NCBI RefSeq assembly: GCF_009663145.1
Contig: NZ_VKHR01000010.1
Location: 3-64,002, forward strand
Reading direction: 5' to 3'
Source: Shewanella sp. TC10
Lineage (GTDB): Bacteria > Pseudomonadota > Gammaproteobacteria > Enterobacterales > Shewanellaceae
Length of the DNA stretch: 64,000 nucleotides
A program made the translations under genes and the position numbers. Shown piece after piece: positions 8,699-19,300 of the stretch (position 1 is its first letter; each line of letters starts with the position of its first letter). The notes below the pieces were generated by a model. It saw only the letters and a list, made by a program, of their open reading frames with translations. It was not told the origin of the DNA and did not search any database.

Positions 8699-9595
8699 CT
8701 AGTTATTAATGTTAGTACTAATACTCGTATTAATTAAATCAATCCAACTCACTTCTTTCGCAATAACATCCACTTGATTCTCAACTCCACAATCTAAGCT
8801 TATGGCGAAACGGTAAACTTGATCAATGCGGCCTAAATAACACTGCCAATTGGAAGTAGTCACATATTCAGTCTGCTCGGCTTCACACTGCTCGTCTTCA
8901 CACCGCAACCCTAAAGGGATCTTGTCTGACAAACACAACTCCTTTGGTAAAGTTTGAGTGTTTAGCAAGCATTGATATGTAACTGGCACTGAATGAAATT
9001 GTAGATTATTAAGCTCAAATGCAAACGATTTAAGTGACAATGCCAAACCTAAGCCCTTGGCTTTAATGTAAGACTCTTTTAAAGACCATAAATCAAAGAA
9101 GCGCTCTCGTTGCTGTTTTTCCGGCAATGCCAATAACGCAGCCTCTTCAGGTTTTGAAAAGTAGTGATTTAGAATGGAATGAATGTTCGTTGTTTCACGG
9201 CGGCGCTCAATGTCTACTCCAAGTTCTATTTCTGTTTGCTGTTGAGCTGCGCCATTTGTGTTTACCACCCCAATTAACAACCAGTCGCCACTGTGGCTAA
9301 GATTAAAGTGCAAACCCGTTTGCGCAAACTGCGCAGCCGTTAATTTCGGTTTACCCTTTTCACCATATTCAAATTGCCACTCATCTGGTTCAACACTAGC
9401 AAAATGCGATAACACACTGCGTAAATAACCTCGCACCATTAAGCCTTGCTCTCTAGAGGATTGCTGAATAAAGCGATCAACCTTTTTGACCTCATCTTCA
9501 GGCAGCCATGAACGCACGATAGATGCACTCGATTCATCTAATAAATCAGTATTAAGGGGACAGAAAAATAATTGGATGGCGGTTGACGGATTCAA
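8699..9595 (-). CDS. pfaE: 4'-phosphopantetheinyl transferase PfaE (Sfp type)
   Basis: This 298-residue Sfp-type transferase moves phosphopantetheine from CoA onto the serine of carrier proteins, here presumably the seven ACPs of PfaA. Motifs in order: FNLSHSGDW (about 97-105), GVDIER (Asp128 and Glu130, Mg2+ ligands), and FFDLWSLKESYIKAKG (Glu174). The frame opens after a TAG at 9608-9610 and contains no ATG before residue 53, so the start must be a non-ATG codon. TTG at 9595 is the best candidate, with no strong Shine-Dalgarno. It lies apart from and opposite to pfaABCD, with an EF-G-like gene between, as in the Shewanella EPA arrangement. The last about 90 residues are less conserved than the core. 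Confidence 0.93.
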   Translation of the reverse strand: MNPSTAIQLFFCPLNTDLLDESSASIVRSWLPEDEVKKVDRFIQQSSREQGLMVRGYLRSVLSHFASVEPDEWQFEYGEKGKPKLTAAQFAQTGLHFNLSHSGDWLLIGVVNTNGAAQQQTEIELGVDIERRRETTNIHSILNHYFSKPEEAALLALPEKQQRERFFDLWSLKESYIKAKGLGLALSLKSFAFELNNLQFHSVPVTYQCLLNTQTLPKELCLSDKIPLGLRCEDEQCEAEQTEYVTTSNWQCYLGRIDQVYRFAISLDCGVENQVDVIAKEVSWIDLINTSISTNINN

Positions 9596-9771
9596 TCTAG
9601 GCTCGGGCTAAATAGGTAATGTTCCATTGTCGCTTGTTTTAGGAAGCTATTTCAACAAGCAAGGTAACTTATCTATCTGGTTGTGGAGGTAATATGCTGA
9701 TGTTTAACCGTCAAAACATGGGATGACTGAGCTAAAGCAGCCCCTAAATCCTCCCTAATTTACTCGATAAT

Positions 9772-9792
9772 AAAAAGGGCTGAGCAATGCCC
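9772..9792 (-). terminator. probable terminator of the EF-G-like gene
   Basis: On the minus strand gggc-attgctca-gccc is followed by ttttta. The stem is short (4 bp plus adjacent weak pairs), but it sits 40 bp after the stop codon in the right orientation. Confidence 0.5.
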
Positions 9793-9831
9793 AACCCTCA
9801 CTCGTTTTACCTTATATATAAAAGGCACTCG

Positions 9832-11871
9832 TTACTCTGCCAGAGCTTTTACTGCCTTTTGAGGAAGCACATCGTAGTGACTAAAGTGCATCGAGAATTG
9901 CCCTTCACCACCTGTCATCGATTTAAGGCGAGTGGAATAATTACTCACATTCGCCAGCGGTGCTTCAACACTCACTTCTACTAATCCATTGCTGTTAGCT
10001 TGAGTGCCGCACACAATACCCCGTGCAGAACTAATGTCACCTGTGATTTCACCGACATGGTTTTGAGCCACATGAATTTGCATATCAACAATGGGTTCTA
10101 AAATAACCGGCTGAGCGAGTTTTACCGCTTCCATAAAGGCTTTTTTACCCGCCATAACAAAAGCAATCTCTTTTGAATCAACACTGTGATGCTTGCCATC
10201 AAGCAAGGTGACTTTCACATCCTGTAATGGGTACCCACCCATTTCACCCGCTAACATGGCTTCGCGAACGCCCTTTTCAACGGCTGGAATGTACTGGGTT
10301 GGAACAGATCCGCCCACCACTTTGGAAACAAACTCAAAACCTTGCCCACGGGCTAACGGTTCAACTTTCAATTCAACTTCGCCAAATTGGCCAGAACCAC
10401 CAGATTGCTTTTTATGACGATATCGATACTCCGCTTCAGCCATAATGGTTTCACGGTAAGCCACTGCTGGGGTATCGGTATCCATGTCGACATTAAATAA
10501 ATTTTGCGCTTTCTCTAAGGCTATTTGAAGATGTAAGTCACCTTGTCCTTGCAGCACTGTTTGACCTTCAGCTTCGTTGCGACTGATTTGTAAACTTGGA
10601 TCTTCAGCCACCAGCTTATGTAATACTTCCGATATTTTTTGCTCATCACCACGGCGTTTAGCAGAGACTGCCAAACCAAAAATAGGTTGCGGGAATTTAA
10701 GCTCTGGTAAATGAAACTCATCTTCATCATGGCTATCATGAAGCACAGCGCCAACAGATAAATCTTCAAGCTTAGCAATGGCGCAAATATCACCAGGCAA
10801 TGCTTGATTGACATTGATTTGTTTGTCGCCTTGAAGTTTCATTAAATGAGACACTTTAAACGGCTTGCGACCGCTACCAATAAACAATTTCATTCCCACA
10901 GAAATCGTACCTTGATACAAACGAAACACGCCCATACGACCAAAGAACGGATCTATCGCCACCCTAAATACATGAGCTAAAACATGGTCTGAGGCTTTTT
11001 GAGTGACATCTATCGGTTTAGCTTCATCGCCGTAGCCTTTAATAAATTGCGGCGGGTTCGCTTCAAGTGGGTTCGGCATTAACTTAACCAGTATTTCTAA
11101 CAAGGAACTGATCCCAATATCTTGCTCAGCACTGGTAAAGCAAACTGGTACTAAGTGTCCCATTCTTAAGGCTGTTTCTAATGGCGCATGCAATTGCTCT
11201 GGCGTAAGTGATTCACCTTGCTCTAAATAAAGCTCCATTAAGGCTTCATCTTCTTCAAGTACAGTATCAACGAGTTCATCTTTTGCTTGAGTAGGATGGC
11301 TGAATAAGGTCTTAGCAGTATCGTCACAATGTAAATAGCAATCTACCACATCATCGACCAGACTATCTGCAGTGGCATTGGGTAAGTTAACCGGTAAACA
11401 ACGGTGACCAAATTGATGCTGAATATCCATCATCACATCTGATACTTTCTGTTCATTACCATCCATGTGATTTATCGCGATGACTACCGCTTTACCTTGG
11501 CTTCGAGCAGCTTCAAATGCTCGCTTAGTGACGGACTCAATGCCAACGCTTGCATTCACTACCAACAAAACCGATTCAACACCTGGTAAGGGTAATAGTG
11601 CACGTCCAAAGAAGTCGGGTAATCCGGGAGTATCGATAAAATTGATGTGGTGAGATTGATAATCAAGATTTAAAAATGAAGGTTCTAAACTGTGTCGGTG
11701 AGATTTTTCTTGGGCAGTGAAATCAGCATGATTTGTACCCTTATCGACCCTGCCTTTTAAAGTGATTGCATCTGCGCGAAAGAGTAACGCCTCGAGTAAC
11801 GAGGATTTTCCTGCGCCTGTGTGTCCGAGCACTGCCAGATTGCGGATTTGCTCAGTGGTAAACTCAGCCAT
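9832..11871 (-). CDS. elongation factor G-like GTPase (EF-G paralogue)
   Basis: This 679-residue translational GTPase has the EF-G domain order. The G1 loop is GHTGAGKSS (residues 16-24) and G3 is DTPG. G4 reads NHMD (134-137) instead of the usual NKxD. The switch I region reads RHSLEPS in place of the canonical RGITI. Domains II-V follow, with the domain IV block GGSGQFGEVELKVEP and a C-terminal FSMHFSHYDVLPQ. It belongs to the EF-G-like branch distinct from housekeeping FusA; its role is unknown. It sits between pfaE and pfaR on the minus strand. Its promoter side faces the structured element at 11921-12183. Confidence 0.85.
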   Translation of the reverse strand: MAEFTTEQIRNLAVLGHTGAGKSSLLEALLFRADAITLKGRVDKGTNHADFTAQEKSHRHSLEPSFLNLDYQSHHINFIDTPGLPDFFGRALLPLPGVESVLLVVNASVGIESVTKRAFEAARSQGKAVVIAINHMDGNEQKVSDVMMDIQHQFGHRCLPVNLPNATADSLVDDVVDCYLHCDDTAKTLFSHPTQAKDELVDTVLEEDEALMELYLEQGESLTPEQLHAPLETALRMGHLVPVCFTSAEQDIGISSLLEILVKLMPNPLEANPPQFIKGYGDEAKPIDVTQKASDHVLAHVFRVAIDPFFGRMGVFRLYQGTISVGMKLFIGSGRKPFKVSHLMKLQGDKQINVNQALPGDICAIAKLEDLSVGAVLHDSHDEDEFHLPELKFPQPIFGLAVSAKRRGDEQKISEVLHKLVAEDPSLQISRNEAEGQTVLQGQGDLHLQIALEKAQNLFNVDMDTDTPAVAYRETIMAEAEYRYRHKKQSGGSGQFGEVELKVEPLARGQGFEFVSKVVGGSVPTQYIPAVEKGVREAMLAGEMGGYPLQDVKVTLLDGKHHSVDSKEIAFVMAGKKAFMEAVKLAQPVILEPIVDMQIHVAQNHVGEITGDISSARGIVCGTQANSNGLVEVSVEAPLANVSNYSTRLKSMTGGEGQFSMHFSHYDVLPQKAVKALAE

Positions 11872-11920
11872 GATGGCCTCCTTTGTTCACATTATTAAAC
11901 TATCCATATCTTTGTCTTAC

Positions 11921-12183
11921 TATACCCATGTTACCTCAAGATGCTTTGTCAGGCACAAGCTCGGATAACAATGCAAGGCGTAAACTGAGGTAATTGTTAT
12001 TCACTTTTCAAAGCTTACAACGTAGCAGTGGTTTTCGAGCTTGCGCCCCGTAGGGCAAGGCAAATAGCACCAATCTGCGTTGTTATAAAATATCTATGTA
12101 GAATAACTATACTTCAATTTTATGCCTAGCATCTTGGCACTATTTGCCTTGCTGACTTTGCATCTTGAGGTAGCATGGGTATA
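11921..12183. mobile_element. MITE-like structured element E1 (terminal inverted repeats, two internal stems)
   Basis: This 263-bp non-coding unit is bounded by 24-bp inverted repeats (11921-11944 and 12160-12183) that match at 23 of 24 positions. Inside is stem 1 (11952-11963 with 12036-12047; ggcacaagctcg / cgagcttgcgcc, one mismatch). Stem 2 follows (12055-12067 with 12140-12152; gcaaggcaaatag / ctatttgccttgc, perfect). Stem 2 encloses ctgcgtt (12075-12081) and the core tatgtagaataacta (12095-12109). No ORF and no clear target-site duplication is visible. It fills much of the divergent region between the EF-G-like gene and pfaR. The same plan and core recur at 51877-52145. Confidence 0.75.
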
Positions 12184-12490
12184 TGTTTACATTTGGCGAT
12201 AAAACACCCATAAACTCAGTATAGATCGGTAACATTGTTGAATTATTGATACAGATCACCCTTTACAGCCGTAACGTTTTTTATAACAAAATCACCCATT
12301 CAGCTTACAAGTGTTAGCTCTTTCTGGTCGTATCAGTAATTAATTAGTTTCGGGTGATTGTATCGGTCTGAAACCTCAGGTACTCTGCATGCTCGATTGT
12401 GATAAAACGCTAATAATGAAGATGAACAAACGTTAATCTTCAGTATTTTTTAGAGAGTCCCAATAGATTGTACGGAGTGTTCATTCTGCT
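12184..12490. promoter_or_regulatory. leader/promoter region of the pfa operon
   Basis: This 307-bp AT-rich non-coding stretch lies between element E1 and the pfaR leader. It must hold the operon promoter if E1 does not, but I see no convincing paired -35/-10 or operator. The only clear signal is a Shine-Dalgarno-like GGAG at 12474-12477. Confidence 0.4.
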
Positions 12491-12508
12491 ATGGCCGTCC
12501 TTAAATGA
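12491..12508 (+). CDS. possible five-codon leader peptide overlapping the pfaR start
   Basis: ATG GCC GTC CTT AAA TGA reads MAVLK, and its TGA overlaps the pfaR ATG as ATGA. The only good Shine-Dalgarno in the area (GGAG 12474-12477) is 13 nt before this ATG but 27 nt before that of pfaR. pfaR itself has a TAA codon immediately upstream in frame. The arrangement suggests pfaR could be translated by coupling to this mini-ORF. It is too short to prove by sequence. Confidence 0.35.
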   Translation: MAVLK

Positions 12509-13377
12509 CTGCAAACCGACAAACTAAACCCGCCGCTAAAGCAGTGGTAAAAAAAACCTCTTCCGATTGTGATGTTGCGAGCACACCTGTGCGCCATCGC
12601 AATGCGACAACGACTCCCGAAATGCGTCAATTTATTCAAACTTCCGACTTTAGTGTCAGCCAGTTGGCTAAAATTCTGAACATATCAGAAGCCACAGTGA
12701 GAAAATGGCGCAAGCGAGATTCCATCAGTGATACACCTAATACACCACATCATTTAAAAACGACTCTTTCGCCTATGGAAGAGTATGTGGTTGTTGGCTT
12801 GCGTTATCAGCTGAAAATGCCATTAGACAGGTTGCTAAAAGTCACCCAACAGTTCATCAATAAAGACGTTTCTCGTTCAGGACTTGCCCGCTGCTTAAAA
12901 CGCTATGGCGTATCGAAACTCGATGAATTCGAAAGCCCGTATGTGCCAGAGCGCTATTTCAATCAATTACCGATTGTTCAGGGTACAGATGTAGCGACTT
13001 ATACACTTAACCCTGAAACGCTTGCTAAAACTCTGTCATTGCCTGAAGCCACACCAGACAATGTGGTGCAAGTGGTATCGCTAACGATTCCACCTCAACT
13101 CACTCAAGCAGACAGTTACTCAATTTTACTCGGTGTCGATTTTGCAACCGACTGGGTGTATCTCGACATCTATCAAGACAACCACACACAAGCAACCAAT
13201 CGCTATATCGCTTATGTGTTAAAGCACGGACCGTTCCATTTACGTAAATTGCTCGTCAAAAATTACCATACTTTTTTAGCCCGCTTTCCTGGTGCAACTG
13301 TGTTGCACTCCATGGAAGCGGCGAACCAAAAAAATAAATCAGCTAAGGATCAGCTGAACACTGGAGACTCAAAATGA
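12505..13377 (+). CDS. pfaR: PfaR, HTH regulator of the pfa operon, transposase-derived
   Basis: The 290-residue protein has an N-terminal HTH (about residues 47-72: FSVSQLAKILNISEATVRKW), a second helical DNA-binding part (LSPMEEYVVVGLRYQLKMPL), and a C-terminal region resembling the RNase H-like core of IS481-type transposases (YSILLGVDFATDWVYLDIYQ, HGPFHLRKLLVKNYHTFLAR). The usual second-Asp block (TDNGSEF) is replaced by VKNYHTF, and no third acidic residue follows, so it should be catalytically dead. PfaR is known as the regulatory gene at the head of pfa clusters. It overlaps pfaA by ATGA. The start is ATG 12505; it cannot extend upstream because of TAA 12502-12504. Confidence 0.88.
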   Translation: MTANRQTKPAAKAVVKKTSSDCDVASTPVRHRNATTTPEMRQFIQTSDFSVSQLAKILNISEATVRKWRKRDSISDTPNTPHHLKTTLSPMEEYVVVGLRYQLKMPLDRLLKVTQQFINKDVSRSGLARCLKRYGVSKLDEFESPYVPERYFNQLPIVQGTDVATYTLNPETLAKTLSLPEATPDNVVQVVSLTIPPQLTQADSYSILLGVDFATDWVYLDIYQDNHTQATNRYIAYVLKHGPFHLRKLLVKNYHTFLARFPGATVLHSMEAANQKNKSAKDQLNTGDSK

Positions 13378-16300
13378 GCCAAGCCCCTACAAATCCTGAG
13401 ACCTCATCTCAAGATAACAACGAGTCGCAAGATACAAGACTGAACAAACGTCTTAAAGACATGCCAATTGCCATCGTCGGCATGGCAAGTATCTTTGCTA
13501 ACTCTCGTTACCTGAATAAGTTTTGGGACTTAATCAGCGAAAAGATTGATGCCATAACAGAAGTGCCAGATACCCATTGGCGCGCTGAAGATTACTTTGA
13601 TGCCGATAAAAGCACCCCAGATAAAAGCTATTGTAAACGTGGTGGATTTATCCCAGAAGTTGATTTCAACCCAATGGAATTCGGCCTGCCACCAAATATC
13701 TTAGAACTGACTGATACTTCACAATTGCTATCATTAGTGATTGCCAAAGAAGTGCTTGCAGATGCGGGCGTTACCTCTGAGTACGATACTGACAAAATAG
13801 GTATTACGCTGGGTGTGGGTGGCGGTCAAAAGATCAATGCAAGCTTAACGGCGCGCCTGCAATACCCAGTGCTTAAAAAGGTATTCAAAAGCAGCGGCCT
13901 AAGTGATGCTGACAGCGATATGCTGATCAAAAAGTTCCAAGATCAATACATCCACTGGGAAGAAAACTCATTCCCAGGCTCTCTAGGTAATGTTATCGCA
14001 GGCCGTATTGCTAACCGCTTCGATTTGGGTGGCATGAACTGTGTGGTTGATGCTGCATGTGCAGGTTCGCTTGCAGCAATGCGTATGGCATTAACTGAGC
14101 TAGTTGAAGGCCGCAGCGAAATGATGATCACAGGTGGTGTGTGTACCGATAACTCACCATCAATGTACATGAGTTTCTCAAAAACCCCTGCTTTCACCAC
14201 CAATGAAACAATTCAACCATTTGATATCGACTCAAAAGGCATGATGATTGGTGAAGGTATCGGCATGGTAGTCCTTAAACGTCTTGAAGATGCTGAACGC
14301 GATGGCGACCGTATTTACTCTGTCATTAAAGGCGTTGGTGCTTCATCAGATGGTAAGTTCAAAAGTATTTATGCTCCGCGCCCTGAAGGCCAAGCTAAAG
14401 CGTTAAAACGTGCTTATGATGATGCAGGTTTTGCCCCAGAAACCGTAGGGCTAATCGAAGCTCACGGTACTGGTACTGCTGCTGGTGATGTTGCCGAGTT
14501 TAACGGCCTTAAATCTGTATTTGGTGAGAATGACTCAACCAAGCAACACATTGCGCTAGGCTCAGTGAAATCACAAGTGGGTCACACTAAATCTACCGCT
14601 GGTACTGCTGGCGTGATTAAAGCCGCCCTTGCTCTGCACCACAAAGTCCTACCGCCAACCATTAACGTCTCTAAGCCAAATCCTAAACTTAATGTTGAGG
14701 ATTCGCCGTTTTTCGTTAATACCGAAACACGCCCTTGGATGCCTCGCCCAGACGGCACACCCCGTCGTGCAGGTATTAGCTCGTTCGGTTTTGGTGGAAC
14801 TAACTTCCACTTAGTATTAGAAGAATACAGCCCAGAACACAGCCGTGATGACAAATACCGTCAACGCCAAGTGGCTCAAAGCTTATTAATTAGTGCAGAT
14901 AACAAAGCAGCCTTGATTGCAGAAGTGAATAAGCTAACTGCAGACATCAGCGCGCTTAAAGGCACAGATAACAGTAGCATCGAGCAAGCTGAATTAGCTC
15001 GTATAGCTAAAGTTTATGCCGTTCGCACTTTAGATGCTTCAGCAGCCCGTTTAGGTCTTGTTGTATCAAGCCTCAACGAATTAACCACTCAGCTGGGTTT
15101 AGCGTTAAAGCAGCTAAGTAACGACACTGATACATGGCAACTACCTTCAGGCACAAGCTACCGCTCATCTGCTCTTATCACTGTGACAACTAAAGGTAAA
15201 AAAGCGGCTAACTCACCAAAAGTTGCGGCATTATTTGCAGGTCAAGGCTCTCAGTACGTCAATATGGGTATTGAAGTCGCTTGTCATTTCCCAGAAATGC
15301 GTCAGCAATTAATAAAAGCCGATAAAGTGTTCGCAAGCTTTGATAAAACGCCGCTGTCTCAAGTGATGTTCCCAATTCCAGCCTTTGAAAAAGCAGATAA
15401 AGATGCTCAAGCGGCATTGCTTACCAGCACTGATAACGCGCAAAGCGCCATTGGTGTAATGAGCATGAGCCAATACCAACTGTTTACTCAGTCTGGTTTC
15501 AGTGCAGATATGTTTGCAGGCCACAGCTTTGGTGAACTATCGGCATTATGTGCTGCTGGCGTTATCTCTAATGATGATTACTACCAGTTATCATTTGCTC
15601 GTGGTGCAGCAATGGCTTCATCAGCAATTGATAAAGATGGTAATGAACTAGATAAAGGCACCATGTACGCCATTATCTTACCTGCCAATGAGGCTGATGT
15701 AGCAAATAGCGATAACATCGCTAAGTTAGAAACCTGCATAAGTGGATTTGATGGTGTAAAAGTCGCTAACTATAACAGTGCCACTCAACTGGTTATTGCT
15801 GGCCCAACTGAATCGTGTGCTGATGCTGCCAAAGCGATTAGTGCATTAGGCTTTAAAGCTATTGCCCTTCCAGTATCTGGTGCTTTTCACACCCCACTTG
15901 TTGGACATGCGCAAAAGCCATTCGCGAAAGCCATCGATAAAGCAAAGTTTACCGCTAGCAAAGTTGATTTATTTTCTAATGCGACAGGCGAAAAGCACCC
16001 TTCTGATGCTAAATCAATTAAAGCGGCGTTCAAGCAGCATATGTTGCAATCAGTGCGTTTCACTGATCAACTAAACAATATGTATGATGCTGGTGCTCGT
16101 GTATTTGTTGAGTTCGGACCTAAAAATATTTTACAAAAGCTGGTTGAAGCAACGCTAGGTAATAAAGCTGAAGCTGTGTCCGTGATTAGCATTAACCCTA
16201 ATCCAAAAGGCAATAGTGATGTGCAATTACGTGTTGCAGCTATGCAACTCAGCGTAATAGGCGCTCCGCTTACTGAGGTTGACCCTTATCAAGCCCAAAT

Positions 16301-19300
16301 CGCAGCCCCTGCTGTACCAAAAGGTATGAACGTCAAGCTGACTGCAACCAACCATATCAGTGCGCCAACCCGCGCTAAGATGGAAAAATCATTAGCAACC
16401 GGTCAAGTTACCTCGCAAGTCGTTGAGACAGTTGTAGAGAAAATTGTCGAAAAGCCTGTTGAAAAAGTAGTAGAGAAAATCGTGGAAAAAGAAGTGATTA
16501 AAACTGAGTATGTTGAAGTTGCAGCATCTGGCTCAACAACTGTGTCTAAAGCTGCTGCTCAAGCTCCCCAAGCAATTGCACCTCAAGCACCAGTACAAAG
16601 TACTCAAGCTCAAAGTGCTCAAGCTTCAGGCAACTTAGAAGCATTCTTCAATGCACAACAGCAAGCAGCTGATTTACATCAGCAATTCTTAGCCATTCCA
16701 CAACAGTATGGTGACACCTTTACTCACTTGATGGCCGAGCAAAGTAAAATGGCCGCTGCAGGGCATGCTATTCCTGAAAGCCTACAACGCTCAATGGAGC
16801 TATTCCACCAGCATCAAGCTCAAACGCTACAAAGTCATACTTTGTTCCTTGAGCAGCAAGCACAATCAAGTCAAAACGCGTTAAGCATGCTGACCGGTCA
16901 AATGCCAGTGACTGCAACTCCTGTTGTTAATGCACCTAATGCTAGTGCACCTAATGTTAATGCACCTAACATTAGTGCTCCGAAAGTTAATGCGCATACA
17001 ACTGCAAACCCGGTGGTTGCTGCGCCAGCACCCGTCGTTGAAGCTGTGAAAGTAGCGGCTCCTGTAGCTCCAGCATCCAAGCCGGTCGCAATGGCTGCTC
17101 CAGCACCACGAATTGAACCAGTAAAAGCACCTGCTCCAGCTGGCTTAAGCGCGGAAACAGTGCTGAATACTATGCTAGAAGTGGTTGCTGAAAAGACCGG
17201 TTACCCTACTGAAATGCTTGAGTTAAGCATGGATATGGAAGCTGATCTTGGTATTGATTCAATCAAACGTGTTGAAATTCTAGGAACAGTTCAAGATGAA
17301 CTACCTACGCTACCTGAGTTAAGCCCTGAAGATTTAGCTGAATGTCGTACCCTTGGTGAAATCGTCGACTATATGAACAGTAAGCTACCCGCTGAAGGGA
17401 CTCAAATAGCAGCTCTGATTGCTGTTGCAGCACCAGCATCAGGTCTTAGCGCAGAAACCGTGCTTAATACAATGCTAGAAGTCGTAGCTGAAAAAACCGG
17501 TTACCCAACTGAAATGCTTGAGCTAAGCATGGATATGGAAGCTGATTTAGGCATCGACTCAATCAAACGTGTTGAAATTCTAGGTACCGTTCAAGACGAG
17601 CTACCAACGCTACCAGAATTAAGCCCTGAAGATTTAGCTGAGTGTCGTACACTTGGTGAAATCGTCGACTATATGAACAGCAAGCTTCCTACAAGTGCCG
17701 CTGAAGGCTCTCAGCTACCAACTGCTAGTTCTGCTCCAGTAGCATCGCAAGTTCAGTCTGCGGCGCCTGCGTCTGGCCTTAGCGCAGAAACCGTGCTTAA
17801 TACAATGCTTGAAGTCGTAGCAGAAAAAACCGGCTATCCAACAGAAATGCTTGAATTAAGCATGGATATGGAAGCTGATCTTGGTATTGACTCTATCAAG
17901 CGTGTTGAGATCTTAGGTACCGTCCAAGATGAACTTCCAACACTGCCAGAGCTAAGCCCTGAAGATTTAGCCGAGTGTCGTACTCTTGGCGAAATCGTTA
18001 GCTACATGAATTCTAAGCTTCCAGCAGTCAGTGCGACAACAGCCGTAGGGACTCAAACACAAGTAACCGCTCCGGCTTCACAAGCATCTGGTTTAAGTGC
18101 TGAGCAAGTACAAAGCACCATGATGACTGTGGTTGCTGAAAAGACCGGTTACCCAACTGAAATGCTTGAATTAAGCATGGATATGGAAGCCGATTTAGGC
18201 ATCGATTCAATCAAACGTGTTGAAATTCTAGGTACCGTTCAAGATGAACTGCCAACACTGCCAGAGTTAAGTCCTGAAGATTTAGCTGAGTGTCGTACCC
18301 TTGGCGAAATCGTTAGCTACATGAATTCTAAGCTTCCAGCAGTCATTGCGACTGCTGCCGCAGGGACTCAAACACAAGTAACCGCTCCAGCTGCACAAGC
18401 ATCTGGTTTAAGTGCTGAGCAAGTACAAAGTACCATGATGACTGTGGTTGCGGAAAAGACGGGTTACCCAACTGAAATGCTTGAACTAAGCATGGATATG
18501 GAAGCTGATTTAGGCATCGACTCTATCAAACGTGTTGAGATTTTAGGTACTGTTCAAGATGAACTGCCAACGCTACCAGAATTAAGCCCTGAAGATTTAG
18601 CTGAATGTCGAACACTTGGTGAAATCGTCAGCTATATGAACAGTAAGCTTCCAGCAATCAGTGCAACAACTGCGACTGCACCAGTGACGTCAGCTGCTCC
18701 TGTTGCCAATGGTTTATCTGCTGAAACAGCCTTGAGCGCCCCGTCAGGTTTATCTGCAGAGCAAGTTCAAAGCACTATGATGACTGTGGTTGCTGAAAAG
18801 ACGGGTTACCCAACTGAAATGCTTGAGCTAAGCATGGATATGGAAGCGGATTTAGGCATCGACTCAATCAAACGTGTTGAAATTCTAGGTACAGTTCAAG
18901 ATGAGCTGCCAGGCTTGCCAGAGTTAAATCCTGAAGATTTAGCAGAGTGTCGTACGCTTGGTGAAATCGTCAGCTACATGAACAGTAAGCTTCTTCCTAC
19001 AAGTGCAGCCGCAGGCGCTAATACACAGGCCTCAGCAGGCGCTTCTCAAGTAGCAGCTCCAACAGTTAGTGGTTTATCTGCAGAGCAAGTTCAAAGCACT
19101 ATGATGACTGTAGTTGCTGAAAAGACTGGATACCCAACTGAAATGCTTGAGCTAAGCATGGATATGGAAGCCGATCTTGGTATCGACTCAATCAAACGTG
19201 TTGAGATTCTAGGTACTGTTCAAGACGAGCTACCGGGCTTACCTGAATTAAATCCTGAAGATTTAGCAGAGTGTCGCACCCTAGGCGAAATCGTTAGCTA

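Noticed and set aside
8699..9595. An ATG start for pfaE upstream of 9595
   Set aside because: The frame is closed by TAG at 9608-9610 and no ATG lies between it and residue 53, so a TTG (or other rare) start is required.
11921..12183. Insertion sequence with transposase
   Set aside because: The element is only 263 bp and has no ORF; it is at most a non-autonomous or structured repeat.
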